From: Hymenobacter mucosus
GTDB lineage: Bacteria; Bacteroidota; Bacteroidia; Cytophagales; Hymenobacteraceae
Direction: 5' to 3'
Length of the DNA: 64,000 nt
Assembly: GCF_900188255.1 (NCBI RefSeq)
Contig: NZ_FZNS01000001.1
Span: 496,001 to 560,000 of the forward strand
Shown here: in pieces, positions 55,055-63,795 of the stretch
How positions within the stretch are numbered: position 1 is the stretch's first letter
Layout of the letters: each line of letters begins with the position of its first letter
Made by a program: the position numbers and the translations under genes
The notes under the pieces: generated by a model
What the model was told of the DNA's origin: nothing
Seen by the model: only the letters and a program-made list of their open reading frames with translations
The model's database searches: none

Positions 55055-55102
55055 AAACAGAGCGGGGCCGCCTAGCTGATGCTAAGCGGCCCCGCTCTGT
55101 TT
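55055..55102. terminator. Strong bidirectional terminator
   Basis: A stem of about 22 bases (aaacagagcggggccgc... with its complement) enclosing a short loop, 55055-55102, T-run on the plus side. It lies between the convergent polyferredoxin and hydrolase genes. Confidence 0.85.
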
Positions 55103-55116
55103 GTGTTTTTAGAAAG

Positions 55117-56115
55117 CTACTTGATAAATGCCATCAAGGCTGCTAGAAATTTGGGGGTAGCTTCTAGGTGAGGAATGTGACCTACTCCTGCTATGGGTAC
55201 GAGTTTGGCTCCTTTTATCTTAGTTGCCGTACGCCGCCCAAGCTCCGGGTATTGGCCCATAGTAGCCAGCACGTTGGGGTCCTTAACAAGACCTTTCCCT
55301 ACCACGGTACGGTCCTCCTGACCTATGATAAGCAGCGTAGGCACTTGCACGCGACTGAACTCGTAGCTCACGGGTTGCTGGTAGATCATGTCGAAGGTGA
55401 GGGCATTGGAACGGGCTACCTGCGGAAAATCAGGGTGGCGGGTTTGGGCCGCCAGCGGCAGAAGCCACTGGTCGTGCGCTTTGGGGTAGCCGTGGGGGTA
55501 GTAGGTAGCGTGGTACTTGCGTATGCTTTCTTCCGTGCTCTTCCGCTCGGTGGCCTCGGCCTGGTCCACGGTTTGGAATGGCACTCCCACGCGGTAGTCT
55601 TCCAGCCCAATGGGGTTTTCCAGTACTAGCTTCTCCGTGGCGGCCGGGTACATTAGGGCAAAGCGCGTAGCCAGCATCCCGCCCATGCTATGCCCCACCA
55701 CCACGGCTTTCTGTATCCCAAGAGTATCGAGGATGTGCTTGGTGTTGCGGGCCAACTGGTGGAAGGAGTAATGAATATCGGGCTTGTCAGACTTGCCAAA
55801 TCCAATTTGGTCGGGCACTATCACCCGGAAGCCTGCCGCCGCCAACGCCTTGATGGTTTCGCGCCAGTAGGCCCCGAAGAAGTTCTTGCCGTGCAGCAAC
55901 ACTACCGTACGTCCATTGGCGCGGGCCGTGGGCGCTACGTTCATGTACGCCATGCGCAGCTTTTGCCCTTCCAAGGTGAGGGGCAGATACGCTACAGGGT
56001 ACGGATACTCATACCCATCAAGGGTGGCATTAAGAGAATTAGGAACTACCGCCTGAGCAGCGGCTGACCACGTACAGGCCACCGAAATTAGGAGCAAAAA
56101 CAAACAGCGCAGCAT
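55117..56115 (-). CDS. Exported alpha/beta hydrolase
   Basis: A 332-residue hydrolase with a signal peptide (MLRCLFLLLISVACTWSAAAQ). Catalytic residues: nucleophile S in VVGHSMGGMLA, acid likely D in IGQEDRTVVG and histidine in VGHIPHLEA. An oxyanion segment HGKNFFGAYW comes early. The overall pattern resembles haloalkane dehalogenase/epoxide hydrolase-like alpha/beta enzymes. Substrate unknown; periplasmic location is expected. Confidence 0.85.
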   Translation of the reverse strand: MLRCLFLLLISVACTWSAAAQAVVPNSLNATLDGYEYPYPVAYLPLTLEGQKLRMAYMNVAPTARANGRTVVLLHGKNFFGAYWRETIKALAAAGFRVIVPDQIGFGKSDKPDIHYSFHQLARNTKHILDTLGIQKAVVVGHSMGGMLATRFALMYPAATEKLVLENPIGLEDYRVGVPFQTVDQAEATERKSTEESIRKYHATYYPHGYPKAHDQWLLPLAAQTRHPDFPQVARSNALTFDMIYQQPVSYEFSRVQVPTLLIIGQEDRTVVGKGLVKDPNVLATMGQYPELGRRTATKIKGAKLVPIAGVGHIPHLEATPKFLAALMAFIK

Positions 56116-56240
56116 CTAGAAGCTAGGGTAAGTGAGCCGTTTCGTACGCAAATGCCCGCAGAAAGGCTGCAACCGTGCGCGTACCAGCCAATGTAGCACC
56201 CAGTTTGCGGGGCATGGGCACGCAGGCTATACTGCTGGGC

Positions 56241-56801
56241 TTAGTCAGGCGTTTCGGGGGTACGCTGGCGAATTAGCAGCTCAATGGTGCGGGTGTCCTC
56301 GTCGCTCCAAATGACACTGCGCACGTTTTCAAGGTCAACCACCGTGTGCCCGTCCGGCTCCCCGTACTGGGTGTAGATGGCCAGCAGCAATTCGTCTTCC
56401 GTGAGGCGCTCCACGTAGCCGTAGAGGTCGTTGTCGGTCAACATATCCAGGAAGATTAACTGCCGCACTTCCTGGGCCCGCTGCAACAAGGCCGCGATAC
56501 TGAGGTACTGGTTTTCCAAGCCGTCGGGGGCGGCGGGCAGGCCGTACACAACCTCCGGGTTGTGCTCCTTAAACTCAATCAGGCGAACGTATCGGTCGTC
56601 GAAGTGTCCTTGCGAAACGGTGTGCAGGCTGATGGTGCGTACTCCCGTCAGCAACCCCTGCCGCGTGATGGTGCGCAGTACCACCAAATCGGGGTTGTGG
56701 CTCAGCACATAGCCCAAAAACATGCCGCCGCTGGTTTGCAGGGCTACTACGCGCCGGTTGCGTTGGGCGCGCTGTAGCATATCCAATAATAAAGCTCCCA
56801 T
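56241..56801 (-). CDS. Protein of unknown function with two Sm-like repeats
   Basis: A 186-residue cytoplasmic protein, not recognised by name. Two similar segments are visible: residues about 17-60 (VVALQTSGGMFLGYVLSHNPD...GLLTGVRTISLHTVSQ) and about 115-165 (IFLDMLTDNDLYGYVERLTED...VVDLENVRSVIW). Each looks like a short five-stranded Sm/Hfq-like barrel with G-Y-V after the first loop. No RNA-binding motif can be proven. The ATG at 56801 comes 21 bases after the hairpin at 56822-56850, which terminates the gene before it on the same strand. Confidence 0.6.
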   Translation of the reverse strand: MGALLLDMLQRAQRNRRVVALQTSGGMFLGYVLSHNPDLVVLRTITRQGLLTGVRTISLHTVSQGHFDDRYVRLIEFKEHNPEVVYGLPAAPDGLENQYLSIAALLQRAQEVRQLIFLDMLTDNDLYGYVERLTEDELLLAIYTQYGEPDGHTVVDLENVRSVIWSDEDTRTIELLIRQRTPETPD

Positions 56802-56821
56802 ATAGTACTGATGATGTAAAA

Positions 56822-56850
56822 ATGCCCGGCCGCTACAAACGGCCGGGCAT
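56822..56850 (-). terminator. Rho-independent terminator, minus strand
   Basis: Eleven-base perfect stem atgcccggccg/cggccgggcat with a seven-base loop and a T-run on the minus strand; ends transcription from bcp. Confidence 0.8.
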
Positions 56851-57002
56851 CAAAACTACTCAGAGATTCTTCGAAATAGACGAGCTAGGCGGATTTTGTG
56901 GGGGCTGTTTCTGCTGCTACGCTGGCTGCCACCGCTATACTACTACTTACGGAAGCGGCGCAAACACCCCCTTGCGGCAGATGGTCGGCACCAAAGTCAG
57001 TA

Positions 57003-57458
57003 TTACGCCCGCAGGCCTTGCAGTACCTCCTTGGCTTGGGCCACGTGGTCGGTAGCGCGGCTCATAGAGTTGAAGATGTATTGGATACGCCCCTCTGGGT
57101 CAATCACAAAGGTTACGCGCCCGGGCAACAGCCCAAGTAGAGCACGGGGTACCTCGTACAGCTTACGCACGCTGCCGCCCGTATCGGCTAACAAGGGAAA
57201 GGGCAGCCGGTGCTTCTGAGTAAACTTCTGGTGAGAGGCTTCGCTGTCGGAGCTGATGCCTACTACCTCGGCTCCCAGGTCCTGAAAATCCTGGTACTGG
57301 TCGCGGAACGAGCAGGCCTCGGCCGTGCAGCCTGGCGTGTCATCTTTGGGGTAGAAATAGAGCACTAGGCTGCGCCCGCGTTGCTCGCTGAGCCGGAAGG
57401 TAGCGCCGGTAGTGGTGGTGAGGGTAAAGTCGGGGGCTTGGTCGCTGATTTGGAGCAT
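57003..57458 (-). CDS. bcp: Thioredoxin-dependent thiol peroxidase Bcp
   Basis: Peroxiredoxin of the BCP/PrxQ group that reduces peroxides with thioredoxin. The 151-residue product has the core FYPKDDTPGCTAEACSFRD with peroxidatic cysteine in PGCTAEAC; the second cysteine five residues later (C in EACSF) is the typical BCP resolving cysteine. The ATG at 57458 is chosen because it starts a compact BCP domain (MLQISDQAPDFTL); the frame extends to 57611 but adds unrelated sequence. It is minus-strand, divergent from the GT2 gene. Confidence 0.92.
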   Translation of the reverse strand: MLQISDQAPDFTLTTTTGATFRLSEQRGRSLVLYFYPKDDTPGCTAEACSFRDQYQDFQDLGAEVVGISSDSEASHQKFTQKHRLPFPLLADTGGSVRKLYEVPRALLGLLPGRVTFVIDPEGRIQYIFNSMSRATDHVAQAKEVLQGLRA

Positions 57459-57632
57459 GGGAAGAAGCTGGTTAAGGCAGGAATGTAGGGCAGAAAACGC
57501 CATCGGGCCCGGAATGTTCAGCTTTGAGCGAGGCGATGCCGGCCCATCACCGCCGACCGTGCATCTTTGTTGCTCCATACACCTCCGGAGTACCCGCCGC
57601 TCCCCTCCCACTTCGCCTCCCTGCCGCTACCC

Positions 57633-58340
57633 ATGCCTGCTACCCAGCCCCCGCTTATTGATGTTATCATTCCGGCCTACAACGAGGAGAAGTCCATTGC
57701 CAACGTGCTGGCTGAAATTCCGGCTGGCTTGGTGCGGGAGGTGATGGTGGTGGACAACAACTCAACCGACCGCACCGGTGAAGTGGCTGAGGCAGCTGGT
57801 GCCACCGTGCTTCGGGAGAACCGCCCTGGGTATGGCTACGCCTGTTTGACTGGTATGGCGCGCTGCTTTGGGCGCCCTGCCCCCGAGCAACCCGATATTA
57901 TTGTGTTTCTGGATGGTGACTACTCCGACTACCCCGAGGAAATGACGGCATTGGTGGCGCCCATTCTGCGCGGCGAGGCCGACATGGTGATTGGCTCGCG
58001 GGCCCTTGGGCAGCGGGAAGCCGGCTCCATGCTACCCCAGCAGATTTTTGGCAACTGGCTGGCTACTAGCCTACTGCGTCGTCTTTACGGTGCCCAGTTC
58101 ACCGACTTGGGGCCTTTCCGGGCCATCCGCCGCGAGGCCTTGCAGCGCATTAATATGCAGGATACTACCTACGGCTGGACGGTAGAAATGCAGCTGAAAG
58201 CCGCTCGACTGAAGCTACGCAGCGTAGAAGTGCCCGTACGCTACCGCCGACGCATTGGCATTTCCAAGGTTTCGGGCACCGTGAAGGGCACGCTGGGCGC
58301 AGGCTACAAGATTCTCTGGACCATTTTCCGGTATTTGTAA
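57633..58340 (+). CDS. Glycosyltransferase family 2, DPG/dolichol-phosphate-sugar synthase-like
   Basis: A 235-residue GT-A enzyme like dolichyl-phosphate-glucose/mannose synthases, which make polyprenyl-phosphate sugars. Motifs: VIIPAYNEEKSI, VVDNNSTDRT, FLDGDYSDYPEE with the D-x-D, and ADMVIGSRALG. The short length and lack of TM segments place it as the donor-making step. The ATG at 57633 begins the domain. It precedes a large cellulose synthase-like GT2 and a GT-C protein, so a single glycan-building pathway is likely. Confidence 0.86.
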   Translation: MPATQPPLIDVIIPAYNEEKSIANVLAEIPAGLVREVMVVDNNSTDRTGEVAEAAGATVLRENRPGYGYACLTGMARCFGRPAPEQPDIIVFLDGDYSDYPEEMTALVAPILRGEADMVIGSRALGQREAGSMLPQQIFGNWLATSLLRRLYGAQFTDLGPFRAIRREALQRINMQDTTYGWTVEMQLKAARLKLRSVEVPVRYRRRIGISKVSGTVKGTLGAGYKILWTIFRYL

Positions 58341-58403
58341 GTTTGAGTTGCCGCGCTGGCTGCTTCACTGTTTACCTGTTCTTCATGTGCTTTTCTTACC
58401 CTG

Positions 58404-59870
58404 ATGCTGATAGTTGAACTTCTGCTCGTGGCGCTTTACGGGCTATGTCTGCTGTTCATCCTCAGCTTCAGCCTCACGCAATTTCACCTCACCCGCTTGG
58501 CGCGGCAGGCGTATCAGCAGCCCGCGGCGCCGGCACCGCCCGCGCCGGCCGCGTGGCCCCGCGTGACGGTGCAGCTCCCCATCTATAATGAGTTGTACGT
58601 GGTCGAACGCATCATCGACGCCTGCGCCGCCCTCCGCTATCCTACCGACCGCCTACACCTGCAAGTCCTCGACGATTCTACCGACGAAACGGTGGCCCTG
58701 GCAGCCGCGCGCGTGGCACACTACCGAGCCCAGGGCCTGCGCATCGACCATGTGCGGCGCCCTACCCGGGAAGGATTTAAGGCGGGTGCGCTACGCCACG
58801 GCCTAGAGCAGACCGATGGTGAGTTCATTGCTATTTTCGACGCCGACTTTGTGCCCGAGCCGGACTTCCTGCGTCGCACTATTCCGCATTTTCAGGACGC
58901 CCATACGGGTGTGGTACAAACCCGGTGGGGGCATCTCAATGAAGAATATTCTCTACTGACAGAGCTACAAGCCTTTGGCCTGAACGCTCACTTCTACGTG
59001 GAGCAAGTAGGGCGCACCGCCGGTGGCCACTTTATCAACTTCAACGGTACCGGCGGCGTGTGGCGACGTACCTGCATTGAAGATGCCGGGGGATGGCACG
59101 CCGACACGCTGACCGAGGATCTGGACCTGAGCTACCGGGCCCAGCTGCGGGGCTGGCGCTTTCGCTACCTCCCCCGCGTGGTGGCCCCCGCCGAGCTGCC
59201 CGCCGCCATGGACGCTATCAAGTCGCAGCAGTTCCGTTGGACCAAGGGAGCCGCCGAAACGGCCCGCAAGCACCTAGGGCAAATGTGGCGCTCGGGGCAG
59301 CCTCTTAGTACCAAAGTGCACGCCACTTTTCACTTGCTCAACAGCTCCGTGTTCGGGGCCATTTTGCTGATGGCGGTGCTAAGTGTACCCCTCGTATTTG
59401 TGCGGGCCGATTTGCCAGCGCTACGCCCCGTGTTCCAACTGGCCTCGGTGTTTCTACTGGGCTTTGTACCTCTCACGTACTATTACTACACCTCCTGGCA
59501 GCTCGCCACCCACGACCGGAAGCCTACTGGTTGGTTCCTGATGCGGTTTATTCTGTTTTTATCGGTCATGATGGGGTTGTCGTTGCACAATGCTCGGGCC
59601 GTGTGGCTGGGCCTGCGTCGGCAGCCCTCGGCCTTCGTCCGCACGCCCAAGCTGGGACTAGTGCGGCGGCAGGGTCCGTGGCAGGGACGGCGCTACCACA
59701 CCAGCCGTCTCAGCGGCCTTACCTTGCTGGAGGGTGGGCTTACGCTGTATTTCCTGTCTGGACTGGTGGCCGGGCTCTACTACCAAGACTTTGGCCTGTT
59801 CCCGTTTCATTTGATGCTTACTGGGGGCTTTGGTATCGTTTTTTACTACTCGGTTCGTCATCGTCGCTAA
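58404..59870 (+). CDS. Cellulose synthase-like glycosyltransferase family 2
   Basis: A 488-residue processive-type GT2: N-terminal helix (about 1-24), the GT-A catalytic domain with QLPIYNELYV, VLDDSTDET (DD at 90-91), FDADFVP (146-148), TRWGHLN, the TEDLDLSYR acceptor motif and the QQFRWTKGA motif (about 272-280) that binds the growing chain. Four or more C-terminal helices follow. The product polymer or glycolipid is unknown. It is 63 bases downstream of the DPG-synthase-like gene and 41 bases upstream of the GT-C gene. Confidence 0.86.
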   Translation: MLIVELLLVALYGLCLLFILSFSLTQFHLTRLARQAYQQPAAPAPPAPAAWPRVTVQLPIYNELYVVERIIDACAALRYPTDRLHLQVLDDSTDETVALAAARVAHYRAQGLRIDHVRRPTREGFKAGALRHGLEQTDGEFIAIFDADFVPEPDFLRRTIPHFQDAHTGVVQTRWGHLNEEYSLLTELQAFGLNAHFYVEQVGRTAGGHFINFNGTGGVWRRTCIEDAGGWHADTLTEDLDLSYRAQLRGWRFRYLPRVVAPAELPAAMDAIKSQQFRWTKGAAETARKHLGQMWRSGQPLSTKVHATFHLLNSSVFGAILLMAVLSVPLVFVRADLPALRPVFQLASVFLLGFVPLTYYYYTSWQLATHDRKPTGWFLMRFILFLSVMMGLSLHNARAVWLGLRRQPSAFVRTPKLGLVRRQGPWQGRRYHTSRLSGLTLLEGGLTLYFLSGLVAGLYYQDFGLFPFHLMLTGGFGIVFYYSVRHRR

Positions 59871-59911
59871 GCCGCTTGCCTAGCTATTGTATTCGCTTAG
59901 CCGAGCACCCC

Positions 59912-61348
59912 ATGGGCCCCACGCCACACCACACCACTCCTGCTAATCAGCCGCGGCCCCACTCAAGCATAATTTGCTGGCTGCTCGTGCTCCTTGCTGT
60001 GGCAGCCTACGGAGGCCTTGCTTACTACACCCCACGCCACCACTTTGGGCAGCTTCTTGGGTTAATGATGCTAGCGTTTGGAGCGTATGCTGGGTTGTGG
60101 CGGGCTCGGATTTCCCTGCGGGTAGGTCTAGCAGTAGCGCTAGGTGTGCGCCTACTGTGGCTACCAGCCCTGCCCGCCTTCTCCGATGATTACTACCGTT
60201 TCCGTTGGGACGGCCTATTGGTAGCCCACGGCCTAAGCCCGTTCCAGTACCGGCCCGACGAGCTTCTTCGCCCGCTTTCTCTCCCAATTTCTCCTTCCGA
60301 CACCGCGGCCCAACAGTCTGAACTCTCCCCAACGGACTTGCGCCCAGTTCTAAGCGTACGGGAGGAATTGGGAGAACTGTACAGCAAGCTCAACTCACCG
60401 CATTACTATTCCGTGTATCCGCCGGTGTGCCAGGCTGTTTTTGGGGTGGCGGCCTGGCTTTTTCCCAGCAGTGCCCTGGGGTTTGTGGTGGTACTACGGC
60501 TGGTGGTACTAGCCGCCGAAATAGCTACGGCGGTTCTCCTTTTGGCCTTACTGCGCACCTTACGATTGCCTACCCGCCTGGCCCTCCTGTATTTACTCAA
60601 CCCCTTGGTAGTGGTAGAGCTTACTGGCAATCTGCACTTTGAAGCCGTAGTCATTACTTTCCTGCTCTTGATGTTTTGGCTGCTGGGCAGGAACCGCGTA
60701 GGGCTGGCGGGTGGCGCACTGGGCTTGGCCGCCGCCGCCAAGCTCTTGCCCCTACTGGTGGTACCTCTATTGGTACGGCGCCTTGGTTGGAAGCAATTTG
60801 TAGTATTTGGCAGCGTGGCAGGCGGAGTGTTGCTTCTGCTGTTTGTGCCATTCCTATCCGCCCAACTGCTATCCAACATTGGCCGTAGCCTCAACCTGTA
60901 TTTCCGCAACTTCGAGTTCAATGCCAGCGTGTACTATCTGCTGCGGCCCATTGGAGAGTGGCTAACTGGTTGGAATCAGATTGCCCGTATTGGGCCTGCG
61001 CTGGCTCTTACTACGGCAATAGGTAGTTTAGCATTGGCCGGTTTAGAACAGACTCCTTCCTGGCGCACACTATTTACAAGCGCGCTGGGCCTGCTCACGC
61101 TCTACTTCCTACTGGCCACCACTGTGCACCCGTGGTATCTCACCCCATTAGTGGCGCTGAGTATTTTCACCCGATTTCGCTACCCGCTGGTATGGTCGGG
61201 CCTGGCGGTGCTATCGTACGCTACCTACCAAACAGCGGCCTATACCGAAAATCTCTGGCTCGTAGCTTTGGAGTATGCCGGAGTGGGTACCATGCTACTT
61301 TGGGAACTGCGGCGAGGTTCCCTAACTCCTACTGTACGGGCAGTGTAG
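59912..61348 (+). CDS. GT-C type mannosyl-/glycosyltransferase
   Basis: A 478-residue polytopic GT-C protein (PMT_2/GT87-like) with about ten helices. The catalytic acidic motif FSDDYYRFRWDG (D92, D93) follows the second helix, then YSVYPPVCQAVFGVA and ALLYLLNPLVVVELTGNLHFEA. It likely uses a polyprenyl-phosphate sugar made by the first GT2. The ATG at 59912 is chosen because the frame upstream overlaps the preceding gene. Its 3' end overlaps the convergent lipoprotein gene by 20 bases. Confidence 0.8.
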   Translation: MGPTPHHTTPANQPRPHSSIICWLLVLLAVAAYGGLAYYTPRHHFGQLLGLMMLAFGAYAGLWRARISLRVGLAVALGVRLLWLPALPAFSDDYYRFRWDGLLVAHGLSPFQYRPDELLRPLSLPISPSDTAAQQSELSPTDLRPVLSVREELGELYSKLNSPHYYSVYPPVCQAVFGVAAWLFPSSALGFVVVLRLVVLAAEIATAVLLLALLRTLRLPTRLALLYLLNPLVVVELTGNLHFEAVVITFLLLMFWLLGRNRVGLAGGALGLAAAAKLLPLLVVPLLVRRLGWKQFVVFGSVAGGVLLLLFVPFLSAQLLSNIGRSLNLYFRNFEFNASVYYLLRPIGEWLTGWNQIARIGPALALTTAIGSLALAGLEQTPSWRTLFTSALGLLTLYFLLATTVHPWYLTPLVALSIFTRFRYPLVWSGLAVLSYATYQTAAYTENLWLVALEYAGVGTMLLWELRRGSLTPTVRAV

Positions 61349-62291
61349 TAGCGGCATTTTCCCCTACCGAATCAGTGGGCCGAGTGGCAGATGGAGTTTG
61401 GGGCCAGTAGGCGTAGCGCCGTACTTGCTTCAAGGACAAGGTGCGGCCGTCCCAAGTAGTTTGCCGCAACAGCAGGTTAGGATATTCCTTGGCAAACCAG
61501 TATACGTTCTGCTTCTGCGGGGCCAGGGCAACAACTACCCGCCAGGCGGGCTGGGGGGCATCGGTGGTGAGGGCTTCTTCTACCCGTATGCGAGCTTGGT
61601 ACAGCACGGGCACGTTGGCTTGGCTGGTTTGCTGTAGCTCGTAGATGGGCGATGTGAAGCTAAGGTTGGGAGCAAAACGCAGGCTGCGCAACGTATAGGG
61701 CAGCGCATCTTCAAATAGCACTTCGCGGCGTAGCTGGCGCCGCCCGGCCCCCTGCCCATCCCAATAAGAGTTATAGGCTTGGGTATACTGGAGCCCATCA
61801 TCGGTAATAGCCTTAAAGGTATTGCCACACCACTCCTGCGACGAGGTGGTGAGTTTGTGCAGCATGGCCGGCTGGTCGCGCCGGAAGAATAAGGAGGTTA
61901 GAAAATGGTAGGGGTAGCTGTCGGTTGGGATGGCGCAGAACTGGTTTACTTTCATCACCGGAAAGTTGTCCTTACGCTGGTAGTCGTCGGTCTTGACGTT
62001 GTAGTGCTGGTTGAATTCCTCCTTAACCGTAATTTGCGTGTGCTCGAACTGGCGGGGCTCACCATCCACTACCCGAGTGGCGGCATAGGTTGCTACTTCG
62101 GCCTTGCCGTCCTCCCACAGCCTATCCATGGCCCACTGCTGCCGAAATACGCCCCCGCGGTGCGTCAGCACGTTGTCGGTAGGTACGTATGGTTTTGGCG
62201 CTACTTTCTTTTTGCTGTCGGAAGAGCAACCCGTCAGGCACGTAGCTACTACTACACTACCAAGAAGGGCCACATGTGAGGGAAGGTACAT
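61329..62291 (-). CDS. Lipoprotein of unknown function
   Basis: A 320-residue protein with a lipobox (TCLTGCSSDSKKK). The mature part starts with a lysine-rich linker and then an alpha/beta domain with WAMDRLWEDGKAEVATYAA, VKTDDYQRKDNFPVMKVNQFCAIPTDSYPYHFLTS (partly quoted as YPYHFLTS) and SSQEWCGNTFKAI. This resembles Bacteroidota lipoproteins that are often mislabelled as septum formation inhibitor Maf; they lack Maf motifs. The stop codon overlaps the GT-C gene by 20 bases in a convergent arrangement. Function unknown. Confidence 0.65.
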   Translation of the reverse strand: MYLPSHVALLGSVVVATCLTGCSSDSKKKVAPKPYVPTDNVLTHRGGVFRQQWAMDRLWEDGKAEVATYAATRVVDGEPRQFEHTQITVKEEFNQHYNVKTDDYQRKDNFPVMKVNQFCAIPTDSYPYHFLTSLFFRRDQPAMLHKLTTSSQEWCGNTFKAITDDGLQYTQAYNSYWDGQGAGRRQLRREVLFEDALPYTLRSLRFAPNLSFTSPIYELQQTSQANVPVLYQARIRVEEALTTDAPQPAWRVVVALAPQKQNVYWFAKEYPNLLLRQTTWDGRTLSLKQVRRYAYWPQTPSATRPTDSVGENAATTLPVQ

Positions 62292-62364
62292 ACGCAGAAT
62301 AGACGGCAGTAGGAATACTGCCCCCTAACATACGCGGAAACTGCACCCCAGTGTTGCACCCAAC

Positions 62365-62961
62365 TTACGTACCCGCACCACGCCAGGCAGCCAAATCAGC
62401 GGCCGTGTCCACGTCTCGCAACTCGGGGAGCAAATGAACCTGGAGGTGTAAACGAGTAGCATCCGCCAGCGTATCATGGCGCACCGAATCGGTGCTCCAT
62501 TGCTTATGCAAGAACAAATCGGGCCACAGCTGCTTCATTCCCAGCAGGTAGTAGCCGCCGTCCGTAGCTGGGCCTAGCACAAGATCGTGGGTGGTAAGGG
62601 CCGCGTACGCTTCCGTGAGGTGAGCTGTAGTAAGGCCCGGGCAGTCGGTACCAATGATAACAACTTGGGTGGCACCCTCGGAAAAGGCGTGCGCAAACGC
62701 CGTGTGCATACGGTGGCCTAAGTCGCCGGAGGGCTGGGGCCTCACTTCATACCCCTGCCAGGGGTCGGTGCGGTCGGCGGTGGGACCTGCTTCGGCTAGC
62801 CACAGCCATTTGCGGGCAGAAACTGGCGCGGCCACTGTCTGGGTATGCGCCAGCAATTCCCGGTATACGGCTAGGGCGGCTTTATCTCCAATTCCGGCAG
62901 CTAGGCGGGTTTTCACTCGCCCTAGCTCGGGGTAGCGGGCAAACATCAACAGGTGTTTCAT
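62365..62961 (-). CDS. DUF2064/TIGR04282 family glycosyltransferase
   Basis: A 198-residue GT-A-like protein of the DUF2064 family, known as the TIGR04282 arsenosugar biosynthesis glycosyltransferase. Motifs: MFARYPELGRVKTRLA, IGTDCPGLT, and GPATDGGYYLLG. The start at 62961 is chosen because the preceding frame is unconserved. It is 14 bases downstream of the rhodanese gene on the minus strand, and both run in the same direction as the partial CxxC peroxidase-like gene at 63796. Confidence 0.85.
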   Translation of the reverse strand: MKHLLMFARYPELGRVKTRLAAGIGDKAALAVYRELLAHTQTVAAPVSARKWLWLAEAGPTADRTDPWQGYEVRPQPSGDLGHRMHTAFAHAFSEGATQVVIIGTDCPGLTTAHLTEAYAALTTHDLVLGPATDGGYYLLGMKQLWPDLFLHKQWSTDSVRHDTLADATRLHLQVHLLPELRDVDTAADLAAWRGAGT

Positions 62962-62975
62962 ATAAACAAAGCCGC

Positions 62976-63542
62976 CTACTCGTAAGCCGCTGTTCCACTT
63001 TTGAGCCAGGGCCGCCACAGCACCGAGTACGGATGCACCTTCGTAGTAACGCCCTGACTATTGTAAACCGGAAGACCATCGTTTACCCACTGAAAGATGC
63101 CGCCGTACAAGTTTTGCACGTTTTGAAAACCCAGGGCGCGCAACTGGGCTCCTACTTGCTCGCTTCGGGCCCCTACGCTACAGTACACCACCACGGGGCG
63201 CGTGCGCGGCACGTCCTGAAAGTCAGTGGCTTTAAAGGAATCAAAGTCTACTAGTTGGGCGCCTTGCAAGTGGCTTACCTGGTACTCGGCGGGAGTACGC
63301 GTATCCAGTAGCAACACGCTGGTTGGTGCTTGGCGCAGAGTAGTGGCAAGCGAGGCCGGCCGCACGGTGGGAACTGTCTGCTTGTACAACACGCTCAACA
63401 TTCGGTCGTAAGCCGTCATGGTCAGCTCTTTTCCAGTAGGTTTCTGCCCGCAAGCGCCAGTGCTTAACGCGACTAGCAATAGCATGGCTCCCACCACGCG
63501 GCATCCGGTTCTAGTTCTATATTTCACGACTTTCGTAGTCAA
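62976..63542 (-). CDS. Rhodanese-like lipoprotein
   Basis: A 188-residue protein: signal peptide with lipobox (ALSTGAC, about residue 30), then a rhodanese domain at about 65-160. The active-site loop is VYCSVGARSE with the catalytic cysteine, and the CH2A-type LLLDTRTPAEYQVSHLQGA (partly quoted) precedes it. Such proteins move sulfur or bind anions; location is periplasmic. It lies upstream of a DUF2064 glycosyltransferase, a pair recurrent near arsenosugar genes. The start at 63542 precedes a basic N-terminal region; a later ATG is possible. Confidence 0.82.
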   Translation of the reverse strand: MTTKVVKYRTRTGCRVVGAMLLLVALSTGACGQKPTGKELTMTAYDRMLSVLYKQTVPTVRPASLATTLRQAPTSVLLLDTRTPAEYQVSHLQGAQLVDFDSFKATDFQDVPRTRPVVVYCSVGARSEQVGAQLRALGFQNVQNLYGGIFQWVNDGLPVYNSQGVTTKVHPYSVLWRPWLKSGTAAYE

Positions 63543-63795
63543 TCGTCTCTATTTGCGCCTCGTGGGCTTCTCCCCACAGGCAGGGTAGCTCCGGCCGGGT
63601 TACCTACTCCGGCTTACTTCACGAGAACACCACCCATGCTGCGGCAAGTTTCTACTGCGCGTGGCGAGGTGCTATAAAAGGCGGCTAGCTCGCAAGGGCT
63701 GGGAGCAGAAGAAATAATTCATTCCAAGCCAGCGGCGGCGAGCGACGGTGCGCAACAACGTTGTGTGGCGTTGACCTTCACTCGCCGCGCTCTGC

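Noticed and set aside
63735-63788. Inverted repeat gcggcgag/ctcgccgc between the rhodanese and CxxC-protein genes
   Set aside because: An eight-base stem with a long loop and no T-run; too weak to call a terminator.
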